From contig VXAZ01004046.1 in assembly GCA_013399875.1 (NCBI GenBank), forward strand, positions 320,322-384,321: a DNA stretch of 64,000 bases. Reading direction: 5' to 3'. The stretch is from Gymnorhina tibicen. Taxonomy: Eukaryota; Chordata; Aves; Passeriformes; Artamidae. Shown piece by piece: positions 35,101 through 48,000 of this stretch (position 1 is the stretch's first letter; each line of letters opens with the position of its first letter). Position numbers and translations under genes: made by a program. The notes under the pieces are model-generated. The model saw only the letters and a program-made list of their open reading frames with translations, was not told where the DNA came from and did not search any database.

Positions 35101-38100
35101 CCAAGACACACGCACATTCTGTATGTATGTGTGTATAAACACTTTTTTTATGAATACCTGTGAATACATATATATGTACATGCATGAAATTCAAAATCTT
35201 GCATGAAGTAACATCCATATCAAAAAGATACTGAGAATAAGCTATAAGCTTGCAAGATTTAGAAAGAAAGGGAGTAAGTGTTGAAGAAAGCTATGTTTTT
35301 GGGGGCAGGCAAGTTTATGATGAAGTACAGCTTGCAAGATCCACCACAGTGCAAATCCGGACCAATGGAATGGAAGCAAATTCTAAAAGTAATGCTTTGG
35401 TTTACATATTGCTAGGAATCAATTAGGGCTGCAGTGGAGACATCCAAGCTCATCCACAAGGACACAAGAGGCAGTGTATTTTTTTCATTTGTTATCTATT
35501 GAAATAAAAAAGAGGACATTTAAAGTAAAATCAAAGCCACTAAGTTTGTAAACTTGATTTTCGCTTTGAACAGCAAAAGACCTGCATTCCAAGGTCACAT
35601 AATTATATATTATCAGATACCAGTATGGGAAGTTGCATTATCTGGCTGAAGAAAAACAATCCCACACACACTTTATTCAGGGACAAAAAAAAGCCCCAGC
35701 AGCCATGATCTTGGCAGGCCAAAGTTGAAAAGCGAAGGTCATCAGAGGAAGTAACACAACCAAGGCCTGCGAACAACCATGTATTGTTAGCAAAGGGAGA
35801 ATGTCTAATCAGAACTTCAGTCCCTGTGGAAACTTTAGTAGACTGAATAAAGTCAAAATTAGTATAATAGTTAGAAATCAACAAAGAAATCACAGAAATA
35901 AGGGCTTTCACTACAAAGAAACCCAAGCAAAAGGACATTTATCAATAGGATACCATAAGGACTGTCCTTTCAGTTCCTTCTTTTAAAAGGTGTCTTGATC
36001 AAGACTTTAGGGAAATTATTAATAAGCTAATAAAATGTACTGATAACAGAAGTTCATGAAGTATTAACGCTAATAGAGAATTAGATTACTGTGGAGGAAT
36101 GATGACATACACATGATGTTGTAAAAGGAAATGAGATGAGGTATAATAGCATTGAGTACAAGTTCATTCATTTAGCAATTCCTCATGACTTTCTGGAGTC
36201 AGCTTGGTTCCCATCTGCTAGGAACAATCCACTTATAGTAGTCCATCAAAAGAGGACCCCTGCTGTGACACTGAAGAGGAGGGGAAGTAGAGGACAAAAG
36301 GAAGAAAGTACCTAAAAACCCCAAATGATGAGTCCATTTCAAGACTTACCTGGAATACTGAATAGAGTTCTGATTAAATATTTTGAAGATAAATTAATTC
36401 AGATAAACAGAAACTATTAGGTTGCCTGGCAAAATGGAAAACCTAACACAGTAAGGGAAGAAAAATAATTGGCTTGAGCAGTTTAGCAAAATGAAAGCTA
36501 GGATTTGAGATTCCTCTAACAGACTTAAAAATGAAGAATGAAGATAGTAACAGCACAGTAAGGCTTAAACCAGCCACAAAGCCAGGCTGAAAGTTAGTAA
36601 TCAGAATTAGTCTTGCATAGTTCATGTTTGGAAGAGAAATAATGTAGTAAAGTCACAGTCAGTGTTGATTATTTCACGTGTATCATATCAAATGGCTTGC
36701 TGGTAGCTTTGGTTTGTTCTTTTTACCTGACATTCATTTTGGATGTTGAAAGTACAGAAGGATTAAATGAAGATCTCTGGGATAAAATACTCCGATTAGC
36801 AGCATTCAGAGAATTGCATGGTGAGCGCCGGAGGTTACTAGGAGGGCAGGTGTTGGAGAATCTGCCTCTTTCTGGATTTGGGCTGAATAAAAATCTTTTG
36901 CCACTGGCTTGTTTCTAGGGAAAAGCAAATTCTGAGTTACCAGACTCTGCTGAAAATTTATCTACAAAGCAGCCAAGAGGAAGGGAAAATACACAGTGAA
37001 TCAGAAGCATATGGCCTCTTCAGTTTTCTCCCTTTTTGTTCTTCTTTAAAAGCATATTTTAAATGTAAGTAGTTTTATTATTATTAAACTGACCTGACAA
37101 CACATACCTTAGAATGTGGAGTGTCTTTTTCTGATGTTCTTAAGGGAATTGATTTCTTGGTCAGCACCTGCCAATAGTAATTTGTCTGAAGTATACATCG
37201 ATACAATATATGTCATTAAAAAAATAAATGTAGTGTTCAGGAGTTTTCATTCATTGTTACTGTTTGATACGGACCTGGCAGTGCTAGAGTATCCAACCTG
37301 AACGATTCTATGGCCACTGACATATCCATTCATACATTCATTGATACATTACTGTCACTTTTTTAGGCTCTACTGCACTTTGTGAGAGGCCCTGTTAGCA
37401 GCTTTCACCCATACGAGGGTGAAATACAAGAACTGAGAACAACATATATTGCATGTCTTTTAAAGGAGAGTCATATGCAGCCATTGGATGATAGTTCGGG
37501 CACAGAAGAGAAACTTAATATTTAATTCCTGCTCTTTGAAAAATAACCTATCCCCTTGGTTAAGGTCTGCAGCAATTCAAACAGTTGTAAACAAAAGTTC
37601 CAGGAGATCTTTCACAAAAGTAATTGTGACAATTATTTTTACTCAAAACCAACAAGTTAGTTGTTGGTTCCTACAGCTATACACTGTTAACATGTAAAAA
37701 CTTGTATAGTTACATAAGTTATATGCAAATAACATATATATAAACTAGTTATGTAGGACTACAGTTAAATTTCATTGGTTATAACATTCCACAGCATGTT
37801 CACCTGAACAGCTGCTTACTGATCTGAAGAGACCTGACAGGACTTTTACAGATGGGCCCTGGAAATAAATTAATATGCCAACAACGGGTATCTTCCTGTG
37901 TTATCTCTTACCTTGACTGTGCTGCAATTTTCATTCAGTTTTTTTTTCCTCTCAATGTAGTCAGCAATTGATTCCATTTTCTTGAACTGAGCCTCATGCA
38001 ACTTTTTAAAGTCTAAGAAGTTCCAGAAATAAGAAGATTCACAGATCTGATACGGTTCTAAGGAAGTTTAATACTTAATAGGAGAATGTTGTGACACCTA

Positions 38101-41100
38101 TTGTTATGGCCTCAAAGACGACAATGCATCCCTCTAAAGGCTGTAGACACAGCTGACCAAACAGGACCAAGAGAATCTATTTCACCAGCTACATGGCCAG
38201 TTACCTGGTAATCTGGAGGATTATGGAATCAGGGTTTGGGTTGAAAGGGATCTTTAAAGATCATCTAACCCAACCCCCAAATTCTGCAGTTAAAGGAAAC
38301 AATAAATACTTCTACATTTGAGATGATTTAATGCATTTTAAGATGTGATGAACATGAGCTAATGTACAGTAGTACAGCACAACCATAGTATTTATAAAGT
38401 AAAAACTAAACAAGCAGGAGTAACAGCAATGTGTTCCTGTTCTTTGAAAATCATTAATGCAAGTATTGTATCCAAAAGTCACCAAAATATTCGATAAACC
38501 AGTTTTTTAACATACATGCCAGTCATTTACTACTATGAATTTACAAGCTGGAATGTGTACCTTGAAACGTAACCTTTGGAAAATTTTTTTTGTTTGCTTG
38601 CTTTTTAAAGAGAGGATATTCTCTTCTTTGAACAGGAACAGAAATTTGAGTTGTAAAAAATTAAGTCAAGTCTCGCTTTACACAGAGAATTCACATCTAT
38701 TTCTAAAGATGGTAGGTTATCTTACTTGGTGTGGTAGCTGCCATTCCTGTTCTTGCAGACCTAGATGCACGGCCTGCACGTAAAGGGATCTTCCCTCCTG
38801 CACGATGAGCTTCACCTGGCACGGTAAGATTAGACAAAATCATTACAACTCCTGGAAGACAATTTGAAGTACATCACAGTGATTTTAAATATTGTTCCAA
38901 TGTTTGTTTCAAAATACACTTTATCTCCTCAAAGTGGGTTTAGGTTTTGAGAAATAAAACCAGCTGGAATAGATATGTTCTAAGTCTCTCAAAAATGTTT
39001 TAATTGGTTTGTCAGTAATAACATATCTTGAAAAACCTCAAGCCCAGCATGAATCCTAAAGTTGTATTAGGTTAGTATCTTATGATAGTAAAATATTTTT
39101 CGGGGAAAGTTAACAAGGGAACTGTGCTTGTGGTAAGCAAAACAAACTTTAAATTCACAGGCCTTGATCTGTTTTTTTAAATGTTGATAAAGAAGAAATA
39201 CCTTTTGACCAACTTTTCTGCCACTGCCTTATTCACATACAGAGAGTCAAGTTACTGTCGTCATCTCTGCTCTCAGGTATAGTAATAAGCTCATGTTCAC
39301 ATTTTAATGATTAATTTTCTTAAGAAAAAAAATCAGGTGAAGACTTTACATCAAGTTCAGCATATCAAAATGAAACATTTGCTTTTCTGTTCATTCACAT
39401 CTCCTCAAAAGTTACATGACCTTAAAATATTGAAAGAAATCCTTATTGGAAACAAATAGTGGCGTGCAGTTAAAAATAATTGTTGAAAAATCAACTTGTC
39501 AATATTAAATGCAGACACTTGTTACTATAGCTATAGGAAGAGATGAGCACTGTTCTGATGCCTTAGGTTTTAACTTTTATATTTTTCAAATCCTGTATTG
39601 CCTAGTGTGTAACTCTGAAGTTTCCTGTAGCCTGCTGGCTGCTGTTCTCATATGCCAGATAGACATAACAGAGCCTCTCCAAGCTTGCTATTCAAGGACA
39701 CTCAGACTGTCCTAGGCCCAAAAGGTGTAAACTAGGGCCTCTAGAGAGGTGGAGAAATTGAAGAAATTACATCATTAGCCAAAGTTTTAATTGGCGAATT
39801 TATGTTGATATGCAAATGAACCAAACCTATAAAAGTGTGAAGTACTAGTGACTCGTCCATCTTGGGGTCCATTTTGGAAGTAGCCTTTGGCTCCCCAGGG
39901 TGTACCTTTGAAGGCCTTTCAAATAAATACCTACCTTTATTCCCTTACTCCTGTCTAGTCTCTGTTTCTAGGTAGCCACTCAAGGCATCAGTTCCAACTG
40001 TCAGGATGAGTGCTGCCTCAGCCCAAGCATCCCCCACATACTCTTATCGCTTTTCGTTTTAAAAACAACCTTCATAGAAAATCAGATTTTTAAGTTAGTT
40101 CAAAATTTTTGGTGCTATCCCATAAGATTGTCCTTGTAAATTCTACAGAACAAGAAGAATATCCATAATACGACTTACAGAGTACACACACTGAGCCTAA
40201 CAGAGCAAATGCAGGTGTGCATCTTACTTGACAGACCCACAACACCAAGAAATTATCAGATTAGGTAGACAAACTCATCTCTTCATGTCAGCTGCATACG
40301 CAAAGGAGTGGGGGATAAATTAATTCATATTTTCAGTGGCATCGTGTTTGAAGGACTAAAAATGCCACCAGATGAAAAAGTCATCCACTGGAATACATTC
40401 AGATACTCTTAGGTAGTTCAAACAATTTATAAAGGATTCTGTCTATGTTATTTTCTGCTAATTTTACTCCTGGAAAGAAAATGATAAAACTGTTCACCTG
40501 TAGAAAAAGATAAATGAAGCATGAGGAAGCAAGTCCTCCCTTTCTTTCCACCTCTTAAAAAGCCAAGTAACACCTCAAGGGTATTCCAAAAGGCACTGAT
40601 CCTTTCAGAAGTGTAAAACTCAAATATACTCAGATCTCCGAGAACTCCTCCACTAAAAACAAGAGTTCTGAAGTCAAAGCCAGCACAATTCCTACACTGC
40701 AGAATTTGTGGATTTGTGTTACGATATGTTAAACAAGTAACACAAACTCAAACCAGACTGATTTTCTTCTGGTATCCCCAAAACAAGGTGCTGATCAACA
40801 GATGTGCCACAAAAATCTTTGAAGGCACAATAAAATGTACCTTTTGGTTATTTTAAGTAGCCCAAATTAAAGTTACTTCTTAAAAATTTTCTACTTACGT
40901 TGTTCTCCCCTGCTTTTAGCAAAAGTCTTCTCTACTTGTTTCTTCTGTCCAGTACCCATGCCTGGAGTCTCAATAGCTCTCTCTTCAGCTATTTGCTTCT
41001 TGTTTTGTAATACATTCTGTCCCTTTTCGTGCTCACCCTGAGGCACTTTATTTTCTTTCATTTCAGAATGCACCTGCAATTTAAACATACTTTGTTTAAC

Positions 41101-44100
41101 CAGTTTGTGCCAACAGTGAGTCAGTGCAACAGATTGCCCAGAGAGGTGCATAGCCTTCATCCTCAATATCAGATCGGATAAAGCCTTCAGGACTGTGGTC
41201 TAACCTCATAGCTGAGTCTGCTTTCATTGGGAGATTGAGCAAGGGATTTTCTGAAGCCCAAACTGAATTAACTTGTGAAATACTTACTCTGTTACTTCAC
41301 AAACTTAGATATATTAGAGAGCTTTTAACTGCACAGCTCTAACATTTTAGTATAAAATTGGCTTTCTTGATAAAAGTTAAATTATTTGCAAGTAAAAATA
41401 AATTCACTGAGGATGTTACTTTTTACTTTGTTGTATCTTTGTATACTGTACATCTCTCTAACACTAACAGACTAACACTCCTCATTTTCTCATTTCCCTC
41501 CTCTACCTCAGTAAAAGTCTTTCAGACAGTTCTTAGTTTACCTACTCCTTGTAACTCTAGGAAAAAAAAAAATTCTGCCTCCATGTCACCTTGAAACTTT
41601 CTCCCCCTCAGTCATACAACCCTCACAATAAAAAAATTATGAGGTTTAGGCAATCGTGCAACTTCTAATAATTTTTTCTGTATCAAAAAAGCGAGACCAG
41701 CCTTATTTTAGATAAATTCTGAAACCTAAGATTCAGAATACTACAGTAAACTAGTGAAAGCAGTCTTACATTCAGATAAAGTGTTTGGAATTGTGTATTT
41801 CTTAGAGGAATTTATTTTCTTGAAGCAATGACTAGCAAGTAATGTCTGTTTATTATGGGATAGCACATAGTTAAGATAGACAAAAGTCAGTGCTACAAAG
41901 TACAAAAGACCAGTACCAGAATGCTTGGATATGAATTTTTATACATGTGTATATACATATACACACACACACACATAAATATATACCATCGATAACTGGT
42001 GATAGAAAAGAAATCAAGTTGTGCCTAAATTATGCTCAGAGGAAGGAAGGACAGTCAGCACACAAAAGCATGCAATGCAAATTACCTCTTTCTCATCAGA
42101 AAGCACTGGGTTTTCTTCACTGGTATTAGTTTCCTCATGGGAGTTCCTCTTTTTTCTGGTTATTTTCTTTTCTTTACCACGTCTTTTTGTAATAAAACAC
42201 ATTGAATCAGACATCATTTCCTCCTGATTGCTCAGTTCATCTGATTTAATGGAAGCAGATGCACTCTTTACAAGATCCTGTAGCAGAAAAATACTATAAT
42301 TGGAAGATATCTGACACAAACATAAATTAAATACTCCAGGGACAGTTTCAATTTTATTATTGAAAAAACTTATTTCATACAGGGGAAAAACAGTAGCATG
42401 CCATTTAGCAGTGTAGTAATCAAGAAACTGGCACTATCTAGATCCCCCCTAAGCATCAAAGCTCATTGTTTGGGGACTTTAAATACAATTCCTGTTATTG
42501 TTTTATCATATTTCATTTTAATAAGATTATAAAGGCCTAATACTTTATATTTGAAATCTAACTTGCATGATGCCATGACCCTCTCACATTTGTGGAATAC
42601 TCTTCACCAATAAAAACAGGGCTCCTTTCATGCTTGTAAAAATTTTTAAAAGCTGAAAAGGTTTACACCAGTTCCTCAAACCTTTAAAGAAGATTTTTAG
42701 GGGATGCACTTAAAGGAAGATGTATTTTAGAAAAAGCAGATAACAAAATACTTGTTATTAAAAACTTCAAAAACATTGCCACACTCAACAAAATAATTCA
42801 GCTTACAGAAACTTTTAAAAAGTTGAGAAAACAATACACAAGAGACAAATAAAGGACGTAGCATAACTGTATTGCTTTCGTTATAGTGCTAGTGTAAGTA
42901 AATTGTAGTAGACGCAAAATGCTTTGCAATTAGTATCCAGTCCCCTTCAGGTAAGCATGCAAAATGCATTAAATATTTTTATATTTGGTACTGAATAGTG
43001 TCTGGAGCCAAAAAGGCAAGAATTAAGATTTGTTCAGTGAAAATTAAATGTTAGTGTTCACAGAGAATAGTTTTGTACTGATGCTGAAAAATACATTGTT
43101 AGTTTTGGCAGCTGAAAGGAAATCAGCTTTCAGTCATAGAGGAGGCCAATTCAAAACTAACATTAGCATATCTACTTCTATCAGTACACGAGTACTTTAA
43201 ACTAAGGGTGCTAAGAAGAAAAAGGTATTTCTATTACAGTTCCCATCATGGTCAAAAACACCCTTCAGCACACATCCCACTCTATTGGTTACAAATTAAG
43301 CTTTATCTTTCTTGAAAGCAATGGCTGATTTATTATCTATTACCATATTTTCACTTTCTCCTTTTGTCCCTTCAAAGTGTTGCTTCAATGATTCCAACAA
43401 TTTGTCTGCCTGAAGAGAAATCAAAACAACACATGAACCAAACAGTCCACTAAGTCATTGAAGAACTGCACAAGCCCAACCAGCATCCTATAAACTGATC
43501 CAAAAAACAAGCAGAACATTTCCCGAATCCAGCACAGTAAGGGCAGGCCTAGGACATCATTCATGTCAGTCAATTACATAAAGTGCTTAAGGCCACAGAT
43601 TAATATGTAGCATATTCTCCCCAGAGGCACAAAGGCAAATTTCCCTGACTAGGTCTCTCCTAAACTGTCTGTTTTCCAGAATGTTAATTGTTCAAGGAAT
43701 GAGACAAACTGTTCTAAGCCCCACAGTGCAGCTGAATTTAAATTAAAATCATATCAAATTTCTGCAATTCCTTCTGTCTTGCCCATGCTACATGCAAAGC
43801 ATTCTTTTCATCCCTTGCATACATTCAGCAGTAATAGTAATAAAATAACAATGAAAACACACCATTGATAATTCAGACTCTTAAACACCTGATTGGAAAG
43901 GTCAGCATAAAATCAATCAAAATACCCCAAAACTAACATTCCCAGAACAATTCTTATTCCTGTGAGGACAGGGAGCTGCCTTTTCCACCCAAGCTGTGGA
44001 TCTTTCTGTTAAGGCTTTATGACTTCTCCCATTGCTGGCAGCGCCTGCCAGGAGAGGCCAGGCCGTGTCACACATGCACCTGCAGCTCCAGGCAGGACAC

Positions 44101-44672
44101 TGGGGCGTCCTTAAACTTCTCGCCCTTAACCGCGACTTGCCAAACGCGCCCTCTCCTCCCTTAAGGTACGCTGTTGTCACTGTTCCTCCCACTCCGAGTC
44201 GTAAAAAAAAAAAAAAAAACAACACCAAAACAAACAAACAACCACAACTACCCACACTGGGGGCAAACAGCGCGGGGACACCGCCGGGGGGAACAGCAGG
44301 GCCGGGAGAGGACCGGGCAGCCTCGCCGGGGAGCACCGGAGCCCCGCACTCCCCTCCCCGAGTGCTTGCCCGCATCCCGGACGGCAGCACAGCCTCCCGG
44401 GGCGCCCCAGCGCGAAGCCACCGCTGCACCGCGAGGCCGGTGCCGGTGCCAGCGCCGCTCCAGACCCGGGAGGGGGCACCGCCCGCGGGGACGCATTCCC
44501 TCGGCTCACGGCCGGGCACGGGGGCACCCCAGAACCCAGCTTCCCGGGCACCGCTCCCTCTCAGCCGCTCCCGTCTCACCCGAAGGTTGGCCCTCAGCCC
44601 GGCGGCCTTGGCGATGCGCTGGAGCTCGGCGTATTTCAGCGCCTCCAGGGGCTGCAGGGAAGCGAGCGCCAT
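32119..44672 (-). CDS. NUSAP1: NUSAP1, nucleolar and spindle-associated protein 1
   Basis: NUSAP1 is a microtubule-binding and -bundling protein that organises the mitotic spindle near chromatin and rests in the nucleolus in interphase. Twelve coding exons in transcript order: 44580-44672, 43344-43409, 42086-42277, 40899-41073, 38726-38815, 37912-38012, 37108-37167, 36727-36914, 34457-34629, 33353-33463, 32683-32794, 32119-32206. All use AG/GT and the phases join to 482 residues (human about 441). The N-terminal SAP-like helix pair is in exons 1-2 ([19 protein letters not shown]). [38 protein letters not shown] and [18 protein letters not shown] match the family. A KEN tripeptide at residues 426-428, a degradation signal for APC/C, is followed by the basic charged C-terminal helix. 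The start has a strong context (G at -3, G at +4). Confidence 0.96.
38220..38290 (-). mobile_element. CR1 LINE 3'-end fragment in a NUSAP1 intron
   Basis: The plus strand reads GGGTTTGGGTTGAAAGGGA, then a TTTAAAGATCATCTAACCCA-type stretch, the reverse complement of the avian CR1 terminus. It lies between the exons at 37912-38012 and 38726-38815. Confidence 0.88.
39552..39994 (+). mobile_element. Solo LTR of an endogenous retrovirus with 4-bp target duplication
   Basis: The LTR covers 39556-39990 (435 bp). It begins TGATGCCTT and ends AAGGCATCA, a perfect 9-bp terminal inverted repeat with the canonical TG...CA ends. GTTC occurs directly on both sides (39552-39555 and 39991-39994), as expected for a target-site duplication. 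Inside are an octamer motif ATGCAAAT (39810-39817), a TATA box TATAAAA (39828-39834) and AATAAA (39922-39927), in the U3-R-U5 order for plus-strand transcription. No internal retroviral genes are present. The 4-bp duplication suggests a class I (gammaretrovirus-like) origin; the family is not identified. It sits in a NUSAP1 intron, opposite to the gene. Confidence 0.85.
41130..41240 (+). mobile_element. CR1 LINE fragment in a NUSAP1 intron
   Basis: The segment AGATTGCCCAGAGAGGTGCA followed by GGATAAAGCCTTCAGGACTG and CTAACCTCATAGCTGAGTCT is the region just upstream of the CR1 3' end. It is diverged and lacks the terminal part. It lies between the exons at 40899-41073 and 42086-42277. Confidence 0.75.
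41960..41975. repeat. (CA)n microsatellite
   Basis: Eight CA dinucleotides in a NUSAP1 intron, flanked by TATA/ACAT-rich sequence. Confidence 0.85.
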
Positions 44673-45070
44673 GACAGCAGCACCGGCCGACCGGCCCTGC
44701 CCGCCGCGCGCCAACCGACACCGCTCGCACCGCCCCCGCCGTTCGAACTTGCCCGCCGCGCCAGCCCATTGGCTGGGCCAGGAAAAGGGGTNNNNNNNNN
44801 NNNNNNNNNNNNNNNNNNNNNNNGGGGGCCGGGGGGGGGCGGACGGGGGGGCCCGCCAATGGCCACCCGGCCCGCCGCGCGTGCTTGTTTTCAAGAGCGA
44901 TAAGGCGTTCCCGGCAGGGAAAGGCGCGCGCGGTGCCGCCCGCTGCCCAATAGCGTCGGGCGGGGAGGATTGACGCGCCCGCTGACCAATGGCAACATAG
45001 ACCTACGCACCGCCCTCCAATCGCGAGGCTCGGCGGGCGGGCGCCGCGCTCGAACGCTTGGCGGGAGGAA
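44673..45070. promoter_or_regulatory. Bidirectional NUSAP1/OIP5 promoter with CCAAT, CHR-like and E2F-like motifs
   Basis: Only 398 bases separate the two divergent start codons. CCAAT pentamers lie at 44856-44860, 44947-44951, 44986-44990 and 45017-45021 on the plus strand, with one on the minus strand (44768-44772). TTCGAA at 44742-44747 and CTCGAA at 45049-45054 resemble CHR elements. TTGGCGGGA at 45058-45066 resembles an E2F/CDE site just before the OIP5 start. There is no TATA box. CCAAT arrays spaced about 30-40 bp plus CHR are typical of G2/M promoters bound by NF-Y and the DREAM/MuvB complex. That both genes respond together is inferred. Confidence 0.85.
44792..44823. other. Assembly gap (32 N) beside a G-rich run
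   Basis: Undetermined bases are followed at once by three long G-runs (44824-44850), a likely cause of the sequencing failure. The gap falls inside the NUSAP1/OIP5 promoter, so the motif list there is incomplete. Confidence 0.99.
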
Positions 45071-48000
45071 ATGGCGGTGCGGCGGCAGCTGCGACACCTG
45101 TTCCAGGACCCGCAGCTTGCCGGGGCCATTGTGCTGGAGCGGGCGCCCGCCCCTGCCGCTACGGCCTGGATCCCGCCGCCGTCGCCGCCGTCGCCGCCGC
45201 CGCTGCCGCCGCCGTCGTCATCTTCATTGCCGCCGGCCGCGGTGCCAGCGTCGCCGCCGCGGCGGCAGGGTCCTCTGCCGGAGGAGTGCGCCGTGTTCCA
45301 CTGCCGCGGCTGCTGGACGGTGCTGGGGGACTCGCTGCAGCTGTGCGGGCAAGAGCCGCCGGGGCTCAGCGTCCTCATCTGCTTCAGTAAGTGCCTCGTC
45401 GGGCCGGCGGGTGCCGAGGACGCCCCGCGCGGGCCTCGGGGTGGGCGGCGGCGGCCGGGCTGGGGTTGGTCCGGGGGCTCTCGGCTGCAGCGCGTCTCTC
45501 TCTCTTTCTCCTCAGAAGTCACCAGCGATGTGACCTGGGCGGATTCGCTGTTGGTCGGCCTCGAGGGAGCCCTCTTGGGATGGTGCGTAGCTCTCGTAGT
45601 TCCTGCTTTTGCCATCGGCCTGCCGCGAGTGGCCGCCGCGGTAAATCGTGCGGGCAAAGCCGGGCTCCGGCAAGGCCGGGAGCTCCTCCGGCTTGTGCAC
45701 GGGGGGTTCTGAGGGGCTTGGCAAACTCCCAAGTGACTTCTGTGCCTGTTTCACGCTTTTGTAGGGATGTAGTTTTCACTTGAAATCAAAAGTTTTGCTG
45801 CTCTAACCTCTGTAGGTGGAGAGACACACTCGAGCAATGCAGCTGGACTTGTAGGTCCCTTTCTTCCCTTCCCTCAAAGGTCTCTTACTTAAAACATCTC
45901 TGGGTTTTGTTTGGTTTGGTTTCGGGGGTGGGGGGGTGGCTTTTGGTTGGTTGGTTTTTTCTTAATACTGAAAACGAAAAACTTGTGCTGCCCATTCAGG
46001 AACCTACCAGTTAGCAAGGTTTGCTAACTCAGTCTAATGGGAAGAATGTAAAATGTCATCTGGGAGCTTACGGAATCAGTAGCTTGTTTAAATGATTTTT
46101 AGAGGCTGTTTTACAAACTATAAGGACTGGGAACTTTCTCAATATAAGACTTGCTCTTTTCTTGACTTTTTTCCCTGCCCCTCTTTCTGCATGGGGCAAT
46201 AATCTATTTTATTAGAAAGAATTTTCACCTGGCCATGTGCATTATCAGTTAAATCATGTTTGAGTAGCATAGTCTAAACCACTCTGGTAATAAGATGTAC
46301 ACTTTCTTCCTTAATAGCAACTTCACTTATTCAAGGGATTACTTCTTTCATAACATGCCCAATTTCTTATGGTCATGTTGTTTTTGTACGTATTTTTTTT
46401 GAGGAGGAGGAGGAGGCATTATTATGCCTTGGACTTTGCCCCAGTAGAACTGAAGATTTGATGCCCTCTGACCAACATGCAGCATCTATGATTTTAAAAG
46501 CTTCTGTTTAAGAACACTTTTCCCTTTCTCCTTTTAGTGCTTATTATTTATTATCCTGTCGGTCATGTGGCATGGCCTTGGGCTTCATTCTTTATTCTTC
46601 TGGCAGTGACTTGGCATATCTCCGAGGCTTGTTCTGTTTCTTCAAGGACAGAATCATCTGGTGAGTACACTGTATTCTTATGGTCAGTGACTTCACAGGT
46701 AGTTGTAAGTTACTGTACAACTAGCCTACAGCTAACAAAAGTGGTCTGACTTCTGTCTGAGCACATTGGTGTGGGATTTTAATATCCTTGATGTCTAATT
46801 TGTTTGTGTTGATGTGAATCCCTTTGATTGCCTTGCGCCTCAAGTGTCCTCGTGTAATGTAAGAGTTCAAATTTAGTTGTGTGTAATACTGAAATCTCCT
46901 TCAGTTCCAGATTCATTTAGCTAATGTAAGGAATCAAAATGGTTCCATGATAGGTTGAGGACTTGACTATAGAAGCTGTAAATTGCTTATAGCTGGTAAT
47001 GAGAGGATCTTGGTTCCACAGTAAAACCATTGTTATGTTTTGAATATTTTCATAATTATTACTTTTGGCAATAACCTTGTATCTACTTTAAAATCATCTT
47101 AAATCATCTGTCTAAGTAATGTAACTATGGGTTTTCAACTGTTTGTCTTCTGGGTTTTTTTTCCCTTTCCCTTTTTGTTTTCCAGTTACCTCTTACAAAG
47201 CCAAATGATTATAGAAGCTTTTAAGGTGAATTTTCCAGCTGTGACCTTAAAGGAACAAATGGAGAAAGTAAGATTTCCACATTAATGGAAAATACTTTTA
47301 AAATGCTGATAATTTTGGACATTAATTCAAAAACGTTGATACAAATGTGGGGTTTTTAAGTGCCTAAGATTGAGAAAATGCTGCCTTATATGACAATAAC
47401 TGACTCAATGCATGAGACATGGCACATTTTCTAAGACCCCTAAACTGCAGTACATAGCCAGTTCTAGCTAAATTTTGGCAAAAGTTTGTTACCCTTTTAT
47501 CTCTATACCTTGCAAAGAAAAACACCCCAAGAATCATCTATACAGACTTGGCTTAAGTATTACAACTTGTGTTGTCACTGTTGAAGAATTTAAACAATAG
47601 AATTTTTTTATTTGAAAGGGATTTTTAAAGAGTTATATTTTTATGTCAGTGTAAGCTCAAAACAGCATGGCAGTATTTGTAGTTTCAGAGACAACTCTAG
47701 GACCTCCCTCCTGTTTTTGTGTTCAAATTGGATGTTCTTATCTGAACCTGAATAGTTGTTATGTTAGTTAATTGCCTGTCCCTTAGCTCAAATAAAGTTA
47801 TTGTGTGTAGGAGACAGCTGGCATACCCAGTATTTATGTGTTTATTTGTTCCTTACTTTTTTTTGGGGTTGAGTTTAGATTTTAGTTTCTCTTCTAATGG
47901 GCCTTTTGACATTTCTTAAGTTTTGTCCTCTTCCAAGTCATCTTCCAGTTTCTGTAAGATTAGAGTGTTTTTACAGGTCAAGTGAGGCTAAGATGCAAAA

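Noticed and set aside
44032..45783. Several long open frames on both strands around the NUSAP1/OIP5 promoter
   Set aside because: High GC removes stop codons by chance; only the OIP5 exon frames and the short NUSAP1 exon match known proteins and splice correctly.
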